Assembly: GCF_964656455.1 (NCBI RefSeq)
Contig: NC_135720.1
Span: 99,212,696 to 99,276,695, forward strand
DNA length: 64,000 nt
Origin: Halichoerus grypus
Taxonomy: Eukaryota > Chordata > Mammalia > Carnivora > Phocidae
Direction: 5' to 3'
Positions within the stretch are counted from its first letter, which is position 1. Each line of letters begins with the position of its first letter. A program made the position numbers and the translations under genes. A model generated the notes under the pieces. It worked only from the letters and a program-made list of their open reading frames with translations. It made no database searches and was not told where the DNA came from. Below are positions 1-11,515 of the stretch, in pieces.

Positions 1-55
1 TGTTCTACTTTTATTAATTGTCAAAGTAGGATATTAATGGAAATACTCTTTATTT

Positions 56-112
56 CATATATATTACATTATAATATTATATATATCATAATATATATGT
101 ATATATATTTTA
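56..112. repeat. AT-rich low-complexity tract
   Basis: Interrupted run of TA and ATA units with several imperfect self-complementary stretches. It is low complexity and carries no gene signal. Confidence 0.7.
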
Positions 113-950
113 GTCTCATGTTTCCATTACTGAAGAACAAAAATACTCTGTGGTTTTACTTCTACTACTATTAACAAGGCTAATCAGAACTTTGCTTTGA
201 ATAAGATTTGGTGATCTTATATACTCACTAGATCTCTGCTGAATTTGAAAGTCATTCCTCATAATCCTCTGGCTATTTTTCCTGTCTCCGATGGCTTCTC
301 TTTCTCAACGCACTTCACAGTTCTGTCCTTGGAGCCCTGTGCTTCTTACTCTATGCAACAGAATAACGTATTCTGCAGCGTTCAGACAAAAACTGCTTCT
401 TGGTCAGTTACCCATGAAAATTTCCTAAGAAGGTGGCACACTGGAAGCCAATATAGCATATATTATCGTTTCCTCCAATATTGAAGCTCTAATTCTGACT
501 GAGGCTCAGATGAGTAGTGGTTTACCCTTAAGGACCATGCTGTATGACATGTAAATAATTTTAAAGATGAGCATCCTTTTTAACAAGGCAAGATGTCTAT
601 CACAGCTCAGGAATATGGGGATTGAGACTGAAGGAGGGTATATTTCTTTTGGATTGGCAGGTGGAGTCGCTGTACTTACTAAATTGTGATCTGTTTCTGT
701 TTTGCAAAGCATACACAGTTGAATTTGTAATAGTGAAATGTGTGCGTGATCAGGCTTTGTTACTCTCCTAGGGTGATCCTGTCTGTGCTCGCCATTTCAT
801 GTACCATCTCTATGTATATGTGTATATATGTGGAAGCTGTTAGTAATATTAGTATTAAGTTAATTACTTTCCTGACTGAATGTGGTAGGTCCTGAGGCCC
901 CAAAAATATGGGAAACATTTACAGCTAGCTACTTCTTGATACGGGTAATT
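113..950. other. Single-copy sequence, nothing recognised
   Basis: About 840 bases of AT-rich sequence with no SINE, MIR or L1 landmark. The open frame at 245-484 has no family resemblance and looks like chance. Confidence 0.5.
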
Positions 951-954
951 TTCC

Positions 955-1340
955 CATTCATTTGACAATTATCCATTCAGCTCACTGTATGGCAGGCTCT
1001 ATGCTAGGTATCAGTGATATTAGGACAAATTAAAAAAACAATTCCTGCTTAACAGACCATTATGCCTTATAAAGAGTGGTCAGTGCATTCATTTATTTTG
1101 TTAGAGAATTGATTAATTTACTATGTATTAGGTATTGTGTGGCAACCTGTTAATATAAAGAAGCATAGTTCCTGATTTCTTGGGGCTCTCAATTTAGGGT
1201 TTGTACAGGAAGGGAAAGAAATAGACACATAAAATGGTCATTATGATACAATAGAGCCATGCAGACAGTTAGGTGGTATTAGAGAAGAAGGACAATATTA
1301 TTGTGACAAACTAACCTGCATCCAGGAGGAGTAAAAAGAA
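955..1340 (-). repeat. LINE/L2 3' fragment(s)
   Basis: Two L2-like starts are visible: CATTCATTTGACAATTA followed by GGCAGGCTCTATGCTAGG near 955-1015, and CATTCATTTATTTTG followed by ACTATGTATTAGGTATTGTG near 1087-1140. The second continues into ...CTTGGGGCTCTCAATTTAGG and AGACACATAAAATGGTC, the order seen in antisense L2 3' ends. It is strongly diverged, so the boundaries are approximate. Confidence 0.6.
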
Positions 1341-1459
1341 ATCTTGACCTAAGATTTCTCTTACTTGTGTAGTTTAACTATTGATATCATTGATTTGTTC
1401 TTTCAGGACTGACCACTTCTAAAAGAAAACCACTACTGAGGATTTGGTGGCTGGTGGAT

Positions 1460-2510
1460 GACTTTATACAAGAGGTAGCACTTCATTTGGGGCTTGAATA
1501 CCACTGTTATTTTCCATGTGGGGGCACAGTTAGGGACAGTGGGCACTGTAGCCTGGGAGACCACGATAAGCCAAAGCATAAAGTAGAAATCATAAGCCAT
1601 AACATAAAGCTAAGTAACATGAAGTAACGTAGCATAAGTTCTTAGTAAGGTGTATTGTGGCTTTCCTGACTGCACAGAGGTTGTGTGTGATAGAGAAAGG
1701 TGAAAACAAGGTGAGGTGGTTGAGATGAGGATACGTATGGGCTGACTTACAGAGTAAGCTAGGTAGAAAAATGTGTACTTGGTGCAACATCCAGCTTTCT
1801 ATCCATTGCTCCATCCCAGCAGTTTTTATCAAGTGTTTACATTGTACTTATAGTGCTGTGTTCTGAAAATATGTTAAAGAAGAAAAAAGAAAGAAAAAAA
1901 AGACAGGATTTACCTCCAAGTGTATAGTTTAATTTAAAAATGGATAAGCAAAGTAAGGAAGTATGACACAATCTCATAACTGGTATAACACAAAAATATA
2001 CAAAGAAAAATTTCTGGAATCTGCCTGGAAGAATCAAGGAAAGCTGTACCCATTTGGTCACCTTGACTCATATAATGAAGGAGGGGTATAAGATGGTAAG
2101 GTTGAGGGCACTGCAGACAGAAGAAACAACAAAGACCAAAAGGTATAACAGATAGAGCCTTTCCGGGAGAAACCGTGTGTAGTTCTAAAATGCTACAATT
2201 TAAAATGTTTTTGTCCTTGGAAAGGGATCAGTATGGTGGGAAGTGAAAATGATCAGGGGCTGTTGAGCTTTATCCTCCAGCTTTGTCGTGCTCTGGAAGG
2301 GATTAATGAGGTGGGTTATTATACTCAAATTTGTACTTTACAGATTTAATATAGACAAAAAGTGGAAGGCATTTTGTAGTAATAATGCTAGAAATGAAGC
2401 CTGTCTGCAGGAGGACTAATTAGGAGGCTCTGTACCGAGTGCGGTAGCAGAAATGGAGACATAAGAGACATGAAGTAAGTAACCAGACTTGAAGACTGAA
2501 CATATATCTG
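1460..2510 (-). repeat. Ancient L2-like sequence, patchy
   Basis: Scattered matches to the antisense L2 ORF2 end. These include a GAGGTAGCACTTCATTTGGGG-like motif near 1471, GGGCACTGCAGACAGAAGAAACAAC near 2107-2131, a GAGCTTTATCCTCCAGCTTTG block near 2265 and ACTAATTAGGAGGCTCTG near 2416. These follow the expected order for one old L2 copy with diverged and inserted stretches between them. Interior assignment is uncertain. Confidence 0.45.
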
Positions 2511-2950
2511 GGATGAGGAAGTAGGGGGCACACAAGAAGCTCACACAGTTTCTGTCATGGTAACTAAGTAGATAGTGACACCATTAGCTAGACTAACAAG
2601 TGATTGAGCCAGGCTGCATCAGGGACTCCAAAGCTATGAAGTTACAGGATACCTCTTCCCCATCTTCCCCATAAACATATTTGGTGTGAATTGATAGGCA
2701 TAGGGCTATTTCCCTGATTGGAGAGACAAGATCTGGAGCAGTGTCTTCCAGAGAATAAGAAGTTAAGGGCAGTGAAGAAGATGGCACAAAGCTGAGACCA
2801 CTGGAAGAGACTGCAAGTATTTATTACTATATTCTCTGTGCCTATTATGAATTCAAGAACTAGAAGAACAATAGCGAGAAGAAATTCAACCACAGATTTG
2901 GAAAACCCACTCCTCCCTACAGAAAAAGATAAGCAATAGGTCTTTATAAT
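2511..2950. other. Single-copy sequence, nothing recognised
   Basis: No repeat landmark and no credible coding frame. Long reading frames across this stretch continue into the neighbouring SINE and are not genes. Confidence 0.4.
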
Positions 2951-3153
2951 ATTTTTTAAAGCTTTATTTATTTGAGAGAGAGAGAGAGAGAGAGAGACAG
3001 CACACTCGAGCACCAGTGGGGGAAGGGGCAGAGGGAGAGAATCCCAGGCAGATTCCCCGCTGAGTGCAGAGCCCAACATGGGGCTTGATCTTAGGACCCA
3101 TGAGCTAAAATCACTAGTTGGACGCTCAGCCGACTGAGCCACCCACACATGCC
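2951..3153 (-). mobile_element. SINEC (carnivore tRNA-derived SINE), antisense
   Basis: Antisense tail TTTTTTAAAGCTTTATTTATTTGAGAG, a (GA)n tract, then the tRNA-related head ending CGACTGAGCCACCCACACATGCC. Flanks GTCTTTATAAT and GTCTTAATAAA look like a decayed target-site duplication. The copy is diverged and therefore relatively old. Confidence 0.9.
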
Positions 3154-4445
3154 AGTCTTAATAAATTTTATAAGCATGAATTTTTCAAAGTATTTGTTGC
3201 AAATTGTTCATTATTCCATTTTATAAAGAACAACTGTCTTTTTCCAAATGTGGCTTTGCAACAAGAATTTTCATTCAAATTCTAAAGAGGTACTCTGAAG
3301 TATTCAATATGATTTGATTTTATAGGGGAATTTCAAAAATAGGCAAAAAATGAGGAATATGGCACAAAAAATAATTCATTCCTGTATATTTAAAGAAAAA
3401 AACTCACGAATCACCATTATTTATCTTCTGCTAATAAGAAGTCAAACATGGAGAAATGCTTTTAATTTGATACGCATTTAAATTGCAAAAAGAATTTGAG
3501 CTTGTTTTTATTTGAAATGTAGAGATGTGTTTTGTTTTTATAGAGTGAGTTATGTACTTTTTTGATGTTTTCAAGGTTTTATTAAAACATGAAACATAAA
3601 CAATCATCAATCCAATTAGGGGAAAGTCTTCACAATAAACATCTGTTGGTTTTGCCAGTCAGCATCCAAACAACCTTTTTTGGTAAAAATTTCCTTTGGG
3701 AAACTGCCCTTTTTTCACTCTCGACAGTAAGATTGTATGGTAATAGACCACATCTTGCTCTAAGGATGTGTCCTGATTGGAATAATGCAATCAGCAGAGC
3801 CCATCAGTAGAGCCCTGACTACAATGATCAATCAGTTCAGGTGTGGGCACATAATCCAAGAGTTAGATGAGGTCGCTTGGGAAGAAAGTCCTCCTCTCTC
3901 TCCTAAGGGCTCTAAGTGAGGTGACTCTAAGTCTTCCTCTTGATGGTATAGTAGGAAGACATGAGGATCAGAATTGGTGCATTCATTTTGCTTTGGGAAG
4001 AGGGAGAGCCTGAAGGTTCCTGGGGGAATCACCAATGAGGAGACTCCCACTCCGAAGGCAGAGCAGATAAGCTGGATCTTTGTGACAGTGTTGAGTTGCA
4101 TTTTCCTGTGTTTCCTAATATGTTAGCTAATTTAGTTAAGAATCAACTTTCTGTTGTTACTTCATGGGAGTGTCGTGGGGCCGTAAGTAACTTTCATCTT
4201 TAATAACTCGAGGTAGTTTATCTACTAATTCAAACATATCATGTCCATAATTATCAGATCATTCAAGATTCTGAATATGAAAGGAGAATTATTAGGGATC
4301 GAGGTTATTAATGGGAGTGCTTTTATAGGAAATTTAATTGAATTAAGCTATATTCATTTTGCAAGAGGGAGAAAGAGTCAACATGTGTCTTTGAATATAT
4401 AACCAAAGCCCAGGAACTTTGAAAGCTGATGTACTCTACTTGAGA
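3154..4445. other. Single-copy sequence, nothing recognised
   Basis: About 1.3 kb without recognisable repeats. Frames at 3589-3810 and 3832-4101 show no domain and no convincing splice context. I see no gene here. Confidence 0.4.
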
Positions 4446-4460
4446 GAATTTCCTGTGTCA

Positions 4461-4690
4461 GGGCACCCAGGTGGCTCAATTGGTTAAGCATCTGCCTTCG
4501 ACTCAGGTCTAATCTCTGGGTCGGGTCCTGGGATCGAGTCCTGTGTAGGGCTCCCTGCTCAGCAGGGAGTCTGCTTCTCCTTTTCCCTCTGCCCCTCCCC
4601 ACCTTTCCTCTTGTGCACTCTGCTCCCGCTGTGCTTTCTGTTCTCTCTCATGCTCTCTCTCAGATAAATAAAATCTTTAAAAAAAAGAAA
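4461..4690 (+). mobile_element. SINEC, sense
   Basis: Head GGGCACCCAGGTGGCTCAAT, B-box-like GGGATCGAGTCC, a CT-rich middle and tail CAGATAAATAAAATCTTTAAAA. Imperfect duplications GAATTTCCTGTGTC (4446-4459) and AAATTCCTTGTGTC (near 4694-4707) bracket it. Confidence 0.95.
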
Positions 4691-4707
4691 GAAAATTCCT
4701 TGTGTCT

Positions 4708-6284
4708 AATTTTACAATTTTCCCAACTGTTAAGACATAGGAAGTGGAGCAAAAGAGGGTGAATGTCATGATTTTCTGTAAAGTCCCTTTCTTACTCGAA
4801 AGAACAAAGTGAAGAACTAATCATTTAGAGTCATACAACACGAGAACTCACGAAGGGTCAAGAGTAATAGATCCTTATAGAACTTTAGATGAGTATTCCA
4901 TCTCATTGGCCTCTAAAATGTTTACATAGAGTGAGCATAAGGTTTATCCCAAGTTAAAAAGATACTGTGACTCATTTCTGAGATATCAGAGGCTTCTCTG
5001 AGTTTAGACCATTGGGTGGCTATGTTGGGGCAGCTCTGCTGGGCAATGTGCTTGGATCATAGACATCAGTAGAATGTGTGATAATGTCAGGAGGAGAAGT
5101 AAGAAACAGAATTTTCAGAAACAAATCATTGACTATCATATACCAGATACCAAAGATACAAAGTCAATGCCAAAGGCATGTGTCATCTGGAAACTGTACC
5201 CAGGCCTATTACCTGAGAACAGTGACTCTTGATCTATCAGACCTAACCTCCCCTTTTCATAATAAATGTTTTGTAATCTTCTCTTTGCTGTCCTTGAATG
5301 AAAATCATAGATCATATAAATTAACTATACATGTAATTAAAAATCAATATGATGGTCTAACTGTAATATCCAAGAAAAATTATATAAAAATAATGTTTAT
5401 ATTTTTCAATATATGAAGGCTTAGGCATCACTGCCCTAGATACAGTGAGGTAGTCAAGTGCTACAGCTGTACCTAGAATCATGAATAGAGAAGCTACAAA
5501 TAGAGAAAGGTAATGATGTGATTAATTGGTAACTGACATATCAGACTAGTGATGTGCTCTTCAAAACACTGAATAACTCTAGAAAAATTTCAAACCAGAC
5601 AAAGTCTAATCTTCCCTGGATTTGCATTCTTGGAAAATTTAAGATATTAAAATCCAGCATATTAAAGTTGCAAAAATTGTATATTTATAAATGAAGTCGA
5701 ATTAGGTTCTAGATGCAGATATTTGTAAAATGATTTTAAATTGGTCCATTATCTGTGATTTGTAACAGATGCTGGACAAATGACCTTTGTGTAAACACAT
5801 TGTACCCACTCGCTGCCAGTAGCATTCCATAATCATTGTGACAATCTCAAAACACCCCTACCTGTTTCCAAAACTACCCATAGATAGCGGTAGTGTCCCC
5901 TTTGATAATCAGTGTTTTACATGTTCATAGGGACCCAAACCATAAATCACGACGAAGGGCGAAACTCTACATAAACAGCGTTATGCACAAGGCTGAATGA
6001 GAATGCAGAATAAGGATTTTGCTTGGGTAGTGTACAAACATATAACTGTATATGGATACACAGAAATTGTATATGGCCACATATAAATGTATCCATATAA
6101 TATACCATTTAAATTATTTCCGTATAAATATACATGTCTTGTCCCTAAAAGAAGTTTTTTTTTTTTCTTACTCCAAAATAAAAGAATCAATTGAGAAGTA
6201 AATAGTAAGTACTTAAGGTCATACTTGTCATTTCAAAGAAAAGTTTTATTTTGAAACTTAAGTGTCTCTTCTTTTCCCATGTTT
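4708..6284. other. Single-copy sequence, nothing recognised
   Basis: AT-rich sequence lacking repeat landmarks. The 112-codon frame at 5078-5416 has no recognisable domain and I treat it as chance. A T11 run lies near 6155. Confidence 0.4.
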
Positions 6285-6690
6285 TATATTTGGTGTAGAG
6301 CCTGGAGTATGCTTGGATTCAAACATGCAACTCCAGGAATGGCTTTTATTTTGGAATTGGGTTGTACAGACTCCATTACTGCCCGTGTGGTATGCCAGCC
6401 TGATCAATAGCCTGATGAGGCATGTGTGGCCTGCACTGCCCAGCCCCGCTATTTTCAGCCTAATTAGCAGCTGCTCAAAGATGGGAAACAGGTGCAGATC
6501 CAGGGCCAGACCAGGGAAGTCTGCCTGTAATTAACAAGGAAAAAAGGGTCAGATATTGGGAGGAATATCAAACCGGCCCACTGGGGTTAACATGCTGGTC
6601 TCAAAGGCATAGTCACCTGAGATCTTAAGCATGCTAATGTAAATTATGCAAGCTTTCAAACAACGTGGCTGCATAATCAGTTGGCAGAGA
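6285..6690. promoter_or_regulatory. Candidate conserved non-coding element (enhancer-like)
   Basis: Single-copy block, more balanced in composition than its surroundings, with a dense set of homeodomain-type TAATTA/TAATTAG cores (near 6458 and 6530), a CAGCTG E-box (near 6469) and an octamer-related ATGCTAATGTAAATTATGCA stretch (near 6631-6650). It contains no repeat and no good reading frame. The regulatory role is inferred from composition and motif density; conservation could not be checked. Confidence 0.35.
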
Positions 6691-7824
6691 GGAAAATGAT
6701 TTTTTCTTTTTTTTTTTTTTCAATAGAGTAGGGAAAAAGGGCATCTACAAACTTATTTTTTTCTCACCATGTTGTGGACTTGCTCGTCATGTAGTGACAT
6801 TTTCTGAGAAGCAGTCATGAGTCCTTAAAAGAAGTTGTTAACCAATTACAACTCTTGTAGAAATAGGTGAAGTTTGGAGGAAAATCTAATAATCAGGCTG
6901 TTGAGAGAATTACGTATTAACAGATATTTGGAAGCAGACACATTATGCACATGTGGTTCTGTATAGTAAATTGATTTTGGTCATTGCAACTTTTTGAATC
7001 ACTCCATAAAATGAAGTCCATTTAAGATTCACAAGGACTTGCCAAGGGCCAGGCTAAGTTTGGAGAAGGTGGAAGAGCAAATTTTTGAGCAAATAATGAA
7101 AGACATGTCGCACGCCAATTCAAATTCTGGCTTTAATAGTCAAGCTTTCGGTATCAAGGCATTCTTTCTATTCCAATTCATGGAGCTTACAATTCACTCT
7201 AGGCTGAGAAGACTTTACATCTTGTCCTTTTTAGCATTTAGCATTTAGTCCCCCAGTAAACTGTCACCTACATGGTAACGGATTTCCTAGGCTAGAAGAG
7301 TTTTACATTTCTGATTGAGTAATTGGTGGCAGTTCCATTCAACCTAGCCAAATTAACATTATGGGAAAGAAAAATCCCTAAACCTCAGATACTTACCAAA
7401 GGTTTATTTCTTGCTCTCAGTGCAGGTCTTGTGGATTGACAATGGCTTCGTATTGACTTCATTACAAATCTTAAGTGGGAAGAACAGAGTCTCTCTGAGA
7501 CACAGCCTATCCTTGTGACAGAGAGGATACAATATGGCAGAACCTTGGAAGTGGTTTTCATCCTTTCCACTTACACACCACTTGATTTCCTATGACATCA
7601 GTGAGGTGGGATGTATAATCGTCCCTTGAGGAGGGGTGGTAAGTACTTTGGGTAATAAAATCGACTACAGTGAGTAGTGTGTGTATAAAATGTATATAAT
7701 CTATATACATTTTTAGAGAGCTAGTCCTTATTGTGGTGTGAATACAAGTACCAATGTGTCTAAAACAGTGTGAATGTTTTAAAATCAGAGTCATACGAAA
7801 TGATACACTGCCTTATTTTTGTTT
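6691..7824. other. Single-copy sequence, nothing recognised
   Basis: No repeat landmark apart from a T-rich run near 6700-6720. Short frames at 7039-7248, 7385-7570 and 7558-7794 carry no recognisable domain. Confidence 0.4.
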
Positions 7825-8032
7825 TCAAATATGCACTATGTGCCAGGCACTTTATAACTTTATTTTTCACGCTCCCTGGAATCTTGGAGTTATCCCCATT
7901 TTATCGAAACTGTGGCTCAGAAACCTTCAGTGATTCGCTCAAGTCTCTTTAGCTAAAAAAGTGGTAGCATGGGGATTCCACCCCAGCTCTGTCACAGAAC
8001 ACACTCTTCTGAATGTACTAAACTGCCTCAGA
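7825..8032 (+). repeat. MIR SINE fragment
   Basis: TATGTGCCAGGCACTTTATA, then TTATCCCCATTTTATCGAAAC, CTGTGGCTCAGAAAC and a weak CAGCTCTGTCACAGAAC end. This is the order of the MIR core. Confidence 0.75.
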
Positions 8033-8600
8033 AGATGTGGCAGGTCTGGCAGGCACCTTATCTCACGGGCTCATAACACAATCTGTTGCATCTGTCATAT
8101 TCTGATTGTAAGATGATTGGGGGCATAAGAGGGTGCCTGTGCTGTCTGGGGAGCATCAGGCAGTAGCTCTGGGCTCAGTGCAGTGAGCTTGAGCACTAAA
8201 CAGAGGACACACACTTTCAGGACTGAAGTCAAGGTGACTGGTCTTTCTAGGGTCCCTTTACTTCAGTATCTTTATATTAGGGTTCCTCAGTTTTGCACTG
8301 TTGCTTACTTTGCACTGGATAGTTTTCTGCTCTGTGTCTGTGTGTGTGTGGTGGCTGTTCTTAGGGTGTTTAGAAGCATCCCCAGCCTCTACTTATTAGA
8401 TGCCAATAACAACCTTCCCCTAATTGTGAAAAACGAAAATTGCCAAATGTCCTTGGTGTGTCACACGCACACACACGTGTACAAAAACACCCCTAGTTAT
8501 AGGAACCACTGCTTTACATCCAAATGATAAATTTGGTATAGAATTAAAAGTAATATTACTGATACTGAACTCAATTTTATATGAAATCTAATCCTCTTGT
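8033..8600. other. Single-copy sequence with short GT/CA tracts
   Basis: Contains a short (TG)n near 8335-8350 and a CACACGCACACACACG stretch near 8462. The 114-codon frame at 8183-8527 runs through both low-complexity tracts and is not credible as a gene. Confidence 0.4.
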
Positions 8601-8604
8601 ATTG

Positions 8605-8690
8605 TATGATAATCATCCATTCTTTAAACAACAGTAATTGATCACTTATTATATTCAGGTACCTTGCTAGCTTGGATGGGGGAAGAGGTA
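8605..8690 (-). repeat. L2-like 3' fragment
   Basis: CATTCTTTAAACAACAGTAATTGATCACTTATTATATTCAGGTACCTTGCTAG resembles the antisense L2 end (CATTCATTCAACAAATATTTATTGAGC...). Short and diverged. Confidence 0.45.
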
Positions 8691-8823
8691 GTGTGATAAC
8701 GAATGAGATCAGTCAGATCTTCACTAGATGATGTGCTTTGTAATTCTGCACCTATAAAGGAGCTAAGAAAGATAATGAAAAGTTAGATTGAAGTTCTTTA
8801 TGTGGACAAAAAAAGGCTGAGGG

Positions 8824-9019
8824 TTTTTTTTTTTTTAAGATTTTTTATTTATTTATTTGAGAGAGAGAATGAGATAGAGCATGAGAGGGGGGAGGGTCAG
8901 AGGGAGAAGCAGACTCCCCACTCAGCAGGGAGCCCGATGCGGAACTCGATCCCGGGACTCCAGGATCATGACCTGAGCCGAAGGCAGTCGCTTAACCAAC
9001 TGAGCCACCCAGGTGCCCC
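8824..9019 (-). mobile_element. SINEC, antisense
   Basis: Poly-T, then AAGATTTTTTATTTATTTATTTGAGAG and the head ending CCAACTGAGCCACCCAGGTGCCCC. Near-perfect duplications AAGGCTGAGGGTTTTT lie at 8813-8828 (overlapping the T run) and 9020-9035. It belongs to the GGGACTCCAGGATCATG subtype, also seen at 37731-37935. Confidence 0.97.
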
Positions 9020-9104
9020 AAGGCTGAGGGTTTTTAAATATATCCAAATACAGGAAGATCAGCAAATTTGGACAAAGTTGAGGTTCAGACTGCAAGACCT
9101 CAGG

Positions 9105-9215
9105 CCAGTTGTGCATTAGATGTTACATCATCTCTAGAATGGGAGGAAGAATGATTGCCTTCCACAGGGGTTGCTGTAAGAATTAAATATGCCTTATTTC
9201 CTTGCGAGGCACATT
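9105..9215 (+). repeat. MIR 3' fragment
   Basis: CATCATCTCTAGAATGGGAGG, then GGGTTGCTGTAAGAATTAAATATG, matching the MIR 3' order (TCATCTGTAAAATGGG...TTGTGAGGATTAAATG). Confidence 0.55.
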
Positions 9216-9219
9216 TTAG

Positions 9220-10055
9220 TAGTTTGAAATTGGCATGCACATTTAATGTGCTTTTTGTTAGTCTCCTCCCAATTTTGCCACCTGTTGTTATCATGGAAGG
9301 CTGGAAGGAAACTAGACTTTCTGACTGGAAAACTGCAGTTTACCTGTAAGTTTTATATACCTGTTTGGAGGTCAGGTCAGGGAGCTTTGGGCTAGATGAG
9401 GAGGAGATGAAGTGGGTTCCTATTAAAAAGGCCTACGTTGGCTAAAGGATGGAACGGATGACCAAAAGGAAAGAGGTATTTTGAAGCAGTCAATATCAGG
9501 GTTTAAAGAAATAAACAAAAGAAAAGCCATTATATAAAATGAGAGCCATTTACCATTTGAGGAATGTTTGAATCCTGACTGTGACAAAAAGCCAGGGAGA
9601 TGGGGCAGATTTCTGTTTGAGTGCCCTCCAGTTCTGTTAATAGACTATGTATGGTGGATATCACAACTTCACTCTCACTTTCCACCTTTTTCTTGTTGAA
9701 TTCCATTGGAAATTTTATGTCTACTGGCATTATAAATGACTTATGACTTGGGTCTCTTAGTTTTTCATCATTTGCTTATGATACTAATTATATGTTAAAC
9801 AGGAATGCTCTGGAACTTGTTTTAGTTGGGGGCCAAGGCCCATGAAACATTAGGAACCATATTGCATTACCTTGCATTTAGGAGCCGCTTAATGAATACT
9901 GGTTGATTGAGAGACTGATCCTACAGAAATTGAAGTGATGTCCCGTATATGGTTAAGGCTGCTCTTGTAAGTCTAAAATTCCTCTTGTGATGCTTGTTTT
10001 TGTTTAAGTACAAGACATTATTTTTAACTACAAGACATTCAAATTTAATAGTTGG
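9220..10055. other. Mostly unassigned sequence
   Basis: No gene. GGAGCCGCTTAATGAATACTGGTTGATTGA near 9882-9911 is a weak MIR/L2-tail-like match; the rest shows no landmark. Confidence 0.4.
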
Positions 10056-10059
10056 GTGA

Positions 10060-10185
10060 GCAAGGAAATAAGCCATTTTATCTCTATTTAACAGATGAAA
10101 AAACTTAAGTCTAGACAGTACAGTGTTTTATTTAAAGTCACATGGTAAGTAAATTTAAGCGGGGACTCTGTTTCTAGGAAATCAT
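10060..10185 (+). repeat. MIR fragment
   Basis: CATTTTATCTCTATTTAACAGATGAAAAAACTTAAG followed by AAAGTCACATGGTAAGTAAATTTAAGC, the conserved MIR core order. Confidence 0.65.
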
Positions 10186-10649
10186 GAATTACCCAACCAC
10201 AACCACTTTCTCAGCCTTATATCTAACAAACACTAGGCTAAAACATGTCCCCTGTAGAACTAAAATGATAGAATGGGTACCCTACATCCCAGTGCATATT
10301 GTTAAGACTGGGGGAAAATGGCTGTATCTTGTAAATTAGAAGGAAATAGAGTAGCATCATTAGATATTTCAGTCAAGTTCAACAGCCGGCCTCAATTCTT
10401 CTTTTAAAATGCAGAGTCTCAAAATAGACAGGCTAAGATTTATAAAAATAGATTTGTCTGTCACTTCTAATTTTACATTTTGCAAACAAGTTGTGCTTCA
10501 GTGAAATTTGCAGATAGATTGAGCATCTGGCAAAAGGAAGATTGTCATGATTTTCATGGTTTGGATTCAGACTACAAAGGATAATTGGTAAAGATAATCT
10601 TTTGTTTGAATAGCCTAAATGATTTTACCTCACTAACCCTGACGACAGA

Positions 10650-10870
10650 TGGTGAGTATAGTTATTATCAGTTCATTTTTGTGAGAGGAAGGAGACTGAA
10701 GGACCAAAGCACTGAAACCTTCCTCATTGCTGAAGCCACGGAGCATTGTGGAATGAGGTTCTAGCCTAGGTTTGCAAGCCTAGCTTTGTCACTAACTGGC
10801 GTTGTGAGCTGGACACGTCTCTGAATAACTGGAGCTTCCTGTACTCAGCTGCAATTGGACAGAGTCGATT
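10650..10870 (+). repeat. MIR-like fragment, diverged
   Basis: GGTTCTAGCCTAGGTTTGCAAGCCTAGCTTTGTCACTAACTGGCGTTGTGAGCTGG resembles the MIR segment that reads 'CCCAGCTCTGCCACTTACTAGCTGTGTGACC'. Confidence 0.5.
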
Positions 10871-10878
10871 AGACCTCC

Positions 10879-11045
10879 CTACTCAAAGTGTGGCCCATGG
10901 ACCAGCAACACTGTCACTACCTGGAAACTCATTAGACTCTCAGGTCTCACCGCAAACCTAATGAATCAAAATGCACATTTGCAAAAAATCCCAGGTGATT
11001 TCTGTGAACACTGCGCTTCCAGAAGCCCTGGGTTTAAGGCTCTTA
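10879..11045 (+). repeat. MER5A-type hAT DNA transposon fossil
   Basis: CTCAAAGTGTGGCCCATGGACCAGCAACACTG, then CTACCTGGAAACTCATTAGA, CTAATGAATCAAAATGCACATTT and CCAGGTGATTTCTGTGAACAC, in MER5A order. Non-autonomous and long inactive. Confidence 0.75.
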
Positions 11046-11321
11046 GCACAGGGATGGTGGTGACTGGCTACCAGCCCTAGTAGCATCCTTGACATAGAGT
11101 GCACTATGGGATGAATAAACAAATGAATGGAAAGGTCACCCAGTCAAACTTCAAAGACAAGTCATCTTGACCAACAAGACCTTGAAATCTCAGAGCTCCT
11201 TTTGTGAGTTGTACCGATTGTTTCCCCCACATAGAAGCATGAGAAGCCTGTGTTCTCATATACATTTCTTCCTTTTAAACAAAAGGATCTTACTTTCACA
11301 TTAAAAAAAAATAGTTGCCCC

Positions 11322-11502
11322 TTGCCTGGGTGGCTCAGTCAGTTAAGCATCTGCCTTCGGCTCAGGTCATGATCGCAGGGTCCTGGGATCGAGTCCCGCA
11401 TCAGACACCCTGCTCAGTGGGGAGCCTGCTTCTCCCTCTGCCTGCCGCTCCCCCTGCACACTCTCTGTCTCAAATAAATAAATAAAATCTTTTTTTTTTT
11501 TT
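11322..11502 (+). mobile_element. SINEC, sense, with T-run tail
   Basis: Head CTTGCCTGGGTGGCTCAGTC, B-box-like GGGATCGAGTCC, tail AAATAAATAAATAAAATC followed by about 14 T instead of the usual TCTTT plus A tail. Duplications AAATAGTTGCCCC (near 11309-11321) and AAATAGCTGCCCC (11503-11515). Confidence 0.95.
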
Positions 11503-11515
11503 AAATAGCTGCCCC

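Noticed and set aside
2642..3148. 168-codon open frame on the minus strand
   Set aside because: Its N-terminal third is translated SINEC sequence (head, CT-rich middle and tail), and the remainder has no domain; chance frame through a repeat.
2951..3153. Functional tRNA gene within the SINE heads
   Set aside because: All such matches are in SINEC copies with the SINE body and tail; the tRNA-like part cannot fold as a complete tRNA.
5078..5416. 112-codon frame as a possible small gene
   Set aside because: AT-rich sequence, no recognisable domain, no splice or promoter context.
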